Source: Streptomyces sp. NBC_01451
GTDB taxonomy: Bacteria; Actinomycetota; Actinomycetes; Streptomycetales; Streptomycetaceae
Reading direction: 5' to 3'
DNA length: 64,000 bases
NCBI RefSeq assembly: GCF_036227485.1
Contig: NZ_CP109479.1
Coordinates: 1,426,001-1,490,000, forward strand
Numbering within the stretch: position 1 is the first letter of the stretch; each line of letters opens with the position of its first letter. The position numbers and the translations under genes are program-made. Below are positions 62,638-64,000 of this stretch, one piece after another. The notes beneath the pieces were generated by a model. It made no database searches. It saw only the letters and a program-made list of their open reading frames with translations, and was not told where the DNA came from.

Positions 62638-64000
62638 GATGCCGGGCCCCTTTCACCGGCCACGGGGCTGCCGGCCGCAGAGCTTGTGCTGGCCACAGGG
62701 GCTCCTTCCATCACGAGGTCGAGCACGCGGTGTTCGTCGAGTTCGCGGGCGGGTGCCGTGTGGACGACCCGGCCCTCGCGCAGGACCAGGACACGGTCGG
62801 CGAGGCCGAGGACCTCGGGTACTTCGCTGGAGACCAGCAGAACGGCGAGGCCCTCGTCGGCGAGCCGGCGGATCACCGCGTACAGCTCGGCGCGGGCGCC
62901 GACGTCGACGCCCCGGGTGGGTTCGTCGAGGAGCAGGACGCGGCAGCCGCGCAGCAGCCAGCGGGCGAGGACCGCCTTCTGCTGGTTGCCGCCGGAGAGG
63001 GTGCGTACGGGTACGGAAGGATTGTCGGGCCGGAGCGACAGCTCGCGGGTGGCGGCGCGGGCGGCGCCCAGTTCGGCGCCCCGGTCGATCCAACCGCCGC
63101 GTGCGAAGCGGGAGATGGAGGAGACCGACACGTTGCGGGTGACGGACTCCAGCATCAGCAGGGCCTGCGCCTTGCGTTCCTCGGGGGCGAGCCCGAGCCC
63201 GGCGCGCACTGCGGCCCGTACGCTGCCGGGCCTCAACACCGCACCGTCGACAAGGACTTGACCGGCCGTCGGCCTGCGGGCGCCGTAGATCGTCTCCAGG
63301 ATCTCCGAGCGCCCCGACCCGACGAGTCCCGCGAGTCCGACGATCTCGCCGGGGCGCACAGTGAGGTCGACGGGCGCGAACTCGCCCTCCCTGGCCAGCC
63401 CCCGGACTTCGAGGACCGGTGCGCCGCCCGCGTCCTCCGGTGCCGCGCGGCGCTCCGGGAAGACGTACTCGACGTTGCGGCCGGTCATCAGGGCGACGAC
63501 CTCGCGGGTCGGTGTGGACTCGGCGGGGAGTCCTCCCGCGACCGCCCGACCGTCCTTCAGGACGGTCACGCGGTCGCCGATGCGGCGGATCTCCTCCAGC
63601 CGGTGCGAGATGTAGACGACGGCCACCCCGTCGGCGGTCAGGTCGCCGACGATACGGAAGAGGTTGTCGACCTCCTCCGGGTCGAGCGCGGCGGACGGTT
63701 CGTCCATGACGATCAGCCGTACGTCGTGGGAGAGGGCCCGCGCCATCGACACGATCTGCCGCTGGGCCGCAGACAACTCCCCCACGAGGCGCCCGGGTTC
63801 CACTTCCGGATGGCCGAGTCGCTTGAGCAGCGCGGCAGTCGACGCCTTGGCCGCCTTTCCCCGTACAACGAATCCGGCGGCCGTGGGTTCATGGCCGAGG
63901 TGGACGTTCTCGGCCACCGACAGGTGCTCCACCAGGTCGAGTTCCTGGTAGATGGTGGCGATGCCGAGGCGCATGGCGGCGATGGGCGAGCGCAGGGTGA
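62634..64000 (-). CDS. Sugar ABC transporter ATP-binding protein (RbsA-like), partial
   Basis: The visible C-terminal 455 codons hold most of a double-cassette RbsA-type ATPase; the beginning, with the first Walker A, lies beyond the right edge. Cassette one shows the Q-loop region (GIATIYQELDLVEHLSVAEN), a degenerate signature (VGELSAAQRQIVSMARAL), Walker B LIVMDEPSAAL and H-loop VYISHR. Cassette two has a degenerate Walker A (GLAGLVGSGRSEILETIYGA), signature RTLSGGNQQKAVLARWL and Walker B VLLLDEPTRGVDVG. It energises the RbsC-like permease. It overlaps the permease gene by 4 nt. Confidence 0.92.
   Translation of the reverse strand, partial: TLRSPIAAMRLGIATIYQELDLVEHLSVAENVHLGHEPTAAGFVVRGKAAKASTAALLKRLGHPEVEPGRLVGELSAAQRQIVSMARALSHDVRLIVMDEPSAALDPEEVDNLFRIVGDLTADGVAVVYISHRLEEIRRIGDRVTVLKDGRAVAGGLPAESTPTREVVALMTGRNVEYVFPERRAAPEDAGGAPVLEVRGLAREGEFAPVDLTVRPGEIVGLAGLVGSGRSEILETIYGARRPTAGQVLVDGAVLRPGSVRAAVRAGLGLAPEERKAQALLMLESVTRNVSVSSISRFARGGWIDRGAELGAARAATRELSLRPDNPSVPVRTLSGGNQQKAVLARWLLRGCRVLLLDEPTRGVDVGARAELYAVIRRLADEGLAVLLVSSEVPEVLGLADRVLVLREGRVVHTAPARELDEHRVLDLVMEGAPVASTSSAAGSPVAGERGPAS

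Overview
This is a very GC-rich actinobacterial chromosome segment, almost certainly from a Streptomyces. Coding strands have strongly G/C-biased third codon positions, GTG and TTG starts are common, many genes overlap by 4 nt (ATGA/GTGA), an HrdA/C/D-type sigma factor is present, and typical Streptomyces intergenic repeats appear at 9562-9630 and 60460-60502. There is one tRNA (Leu-GAG), no rRNA, no CRISPR array, and no transposase or integrase.

Region 1 (1-7965) is a compact cluster of unknown product. It holds an ornithine-cyclodeaminase-like gene (cut by the window edge), a GTP cyclohydrolase II paralogue carrying the Tyr-to-Met change known to turn this enzyme into a formamidopyrimidine (FAPy) producer, and a divergent creatininase-family hydrolase. 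A minus-strand series follows: MDR dehydrogenase, degenerate 6-pyruvoyl/6-carboxytetrahydropterin synthase fold, GT4 glycosyltransferase, unrecognised 96-aa protein, methyltransferase, flippase-like membrane protein. The last four overlap by 4 nt. A CDP-alcohol phosphatidyltransferase lies divergently. This is my best candidate for an undescribed system.

Region 2 (8033-23359) is mixed: a YcnI-type copper protein and a His-rich membrane protein, galU, an oligopeptide-type ABC importer (lipoprotein plus fused double permease) with an MFS exporter, a GNAT acetyltransferase, a CooC-like ATPase with a small partner, a sigma factor, a YhgE-type membrane protein, sthA, a DUF429 protein and tRNA-Leu. 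Two Fur-family (most likely Zur) 7-1-7 boxes precede the importer operon and the GNAT/ATPase divergent pair.

Region 3 (23360-47581) is an oxalate and formate catabolic island. OxlT-like carriers (two in tandem) would bring oxalate in; formyl-CoA:oxalate CoA-transferase (three copies) and an oxalyl-CoA synthetase-like ligase activate it; oxalyl-CoA decarboxylase splits it; a NAD-dependent molybdenum formate dehydrogenase (fdsGBAD) oxidises the formate; a beta-carbonic anhydrase may handle the CO2. A PanE-family protein may reduce oxalyl-CoA to glyoxylate. Two FCD/GntR regulators, a LysR regulator and a PAS protein are interspersed. CATACAG/CTGTATG operators recur upstream of most transcription units. 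Two frc copies form an inverted repeat of about 1.19 kb around an aldehyde dehydrogenase.

Region 4 (47654-64000), all on the minus strand, holds a Tat-secreted TIM-barrel protein, a tightly coupled operon of inositol-3-phosphate synthase, TIM-barrel isomerase, EboA, EboB-like TatD hydrolase and EboE (a reduced ebo cluster), a secreted ThuA-DUF1080 protein, a secreted PQQ-type sugar dehydrogenase with PKD domain, and a sugar-uptake operon (RbsA/RbsC-like importer, lipoprotein, Gfo/Idh dehydrogenase, IolE-like isomerase), the last gene cut by the right edge.
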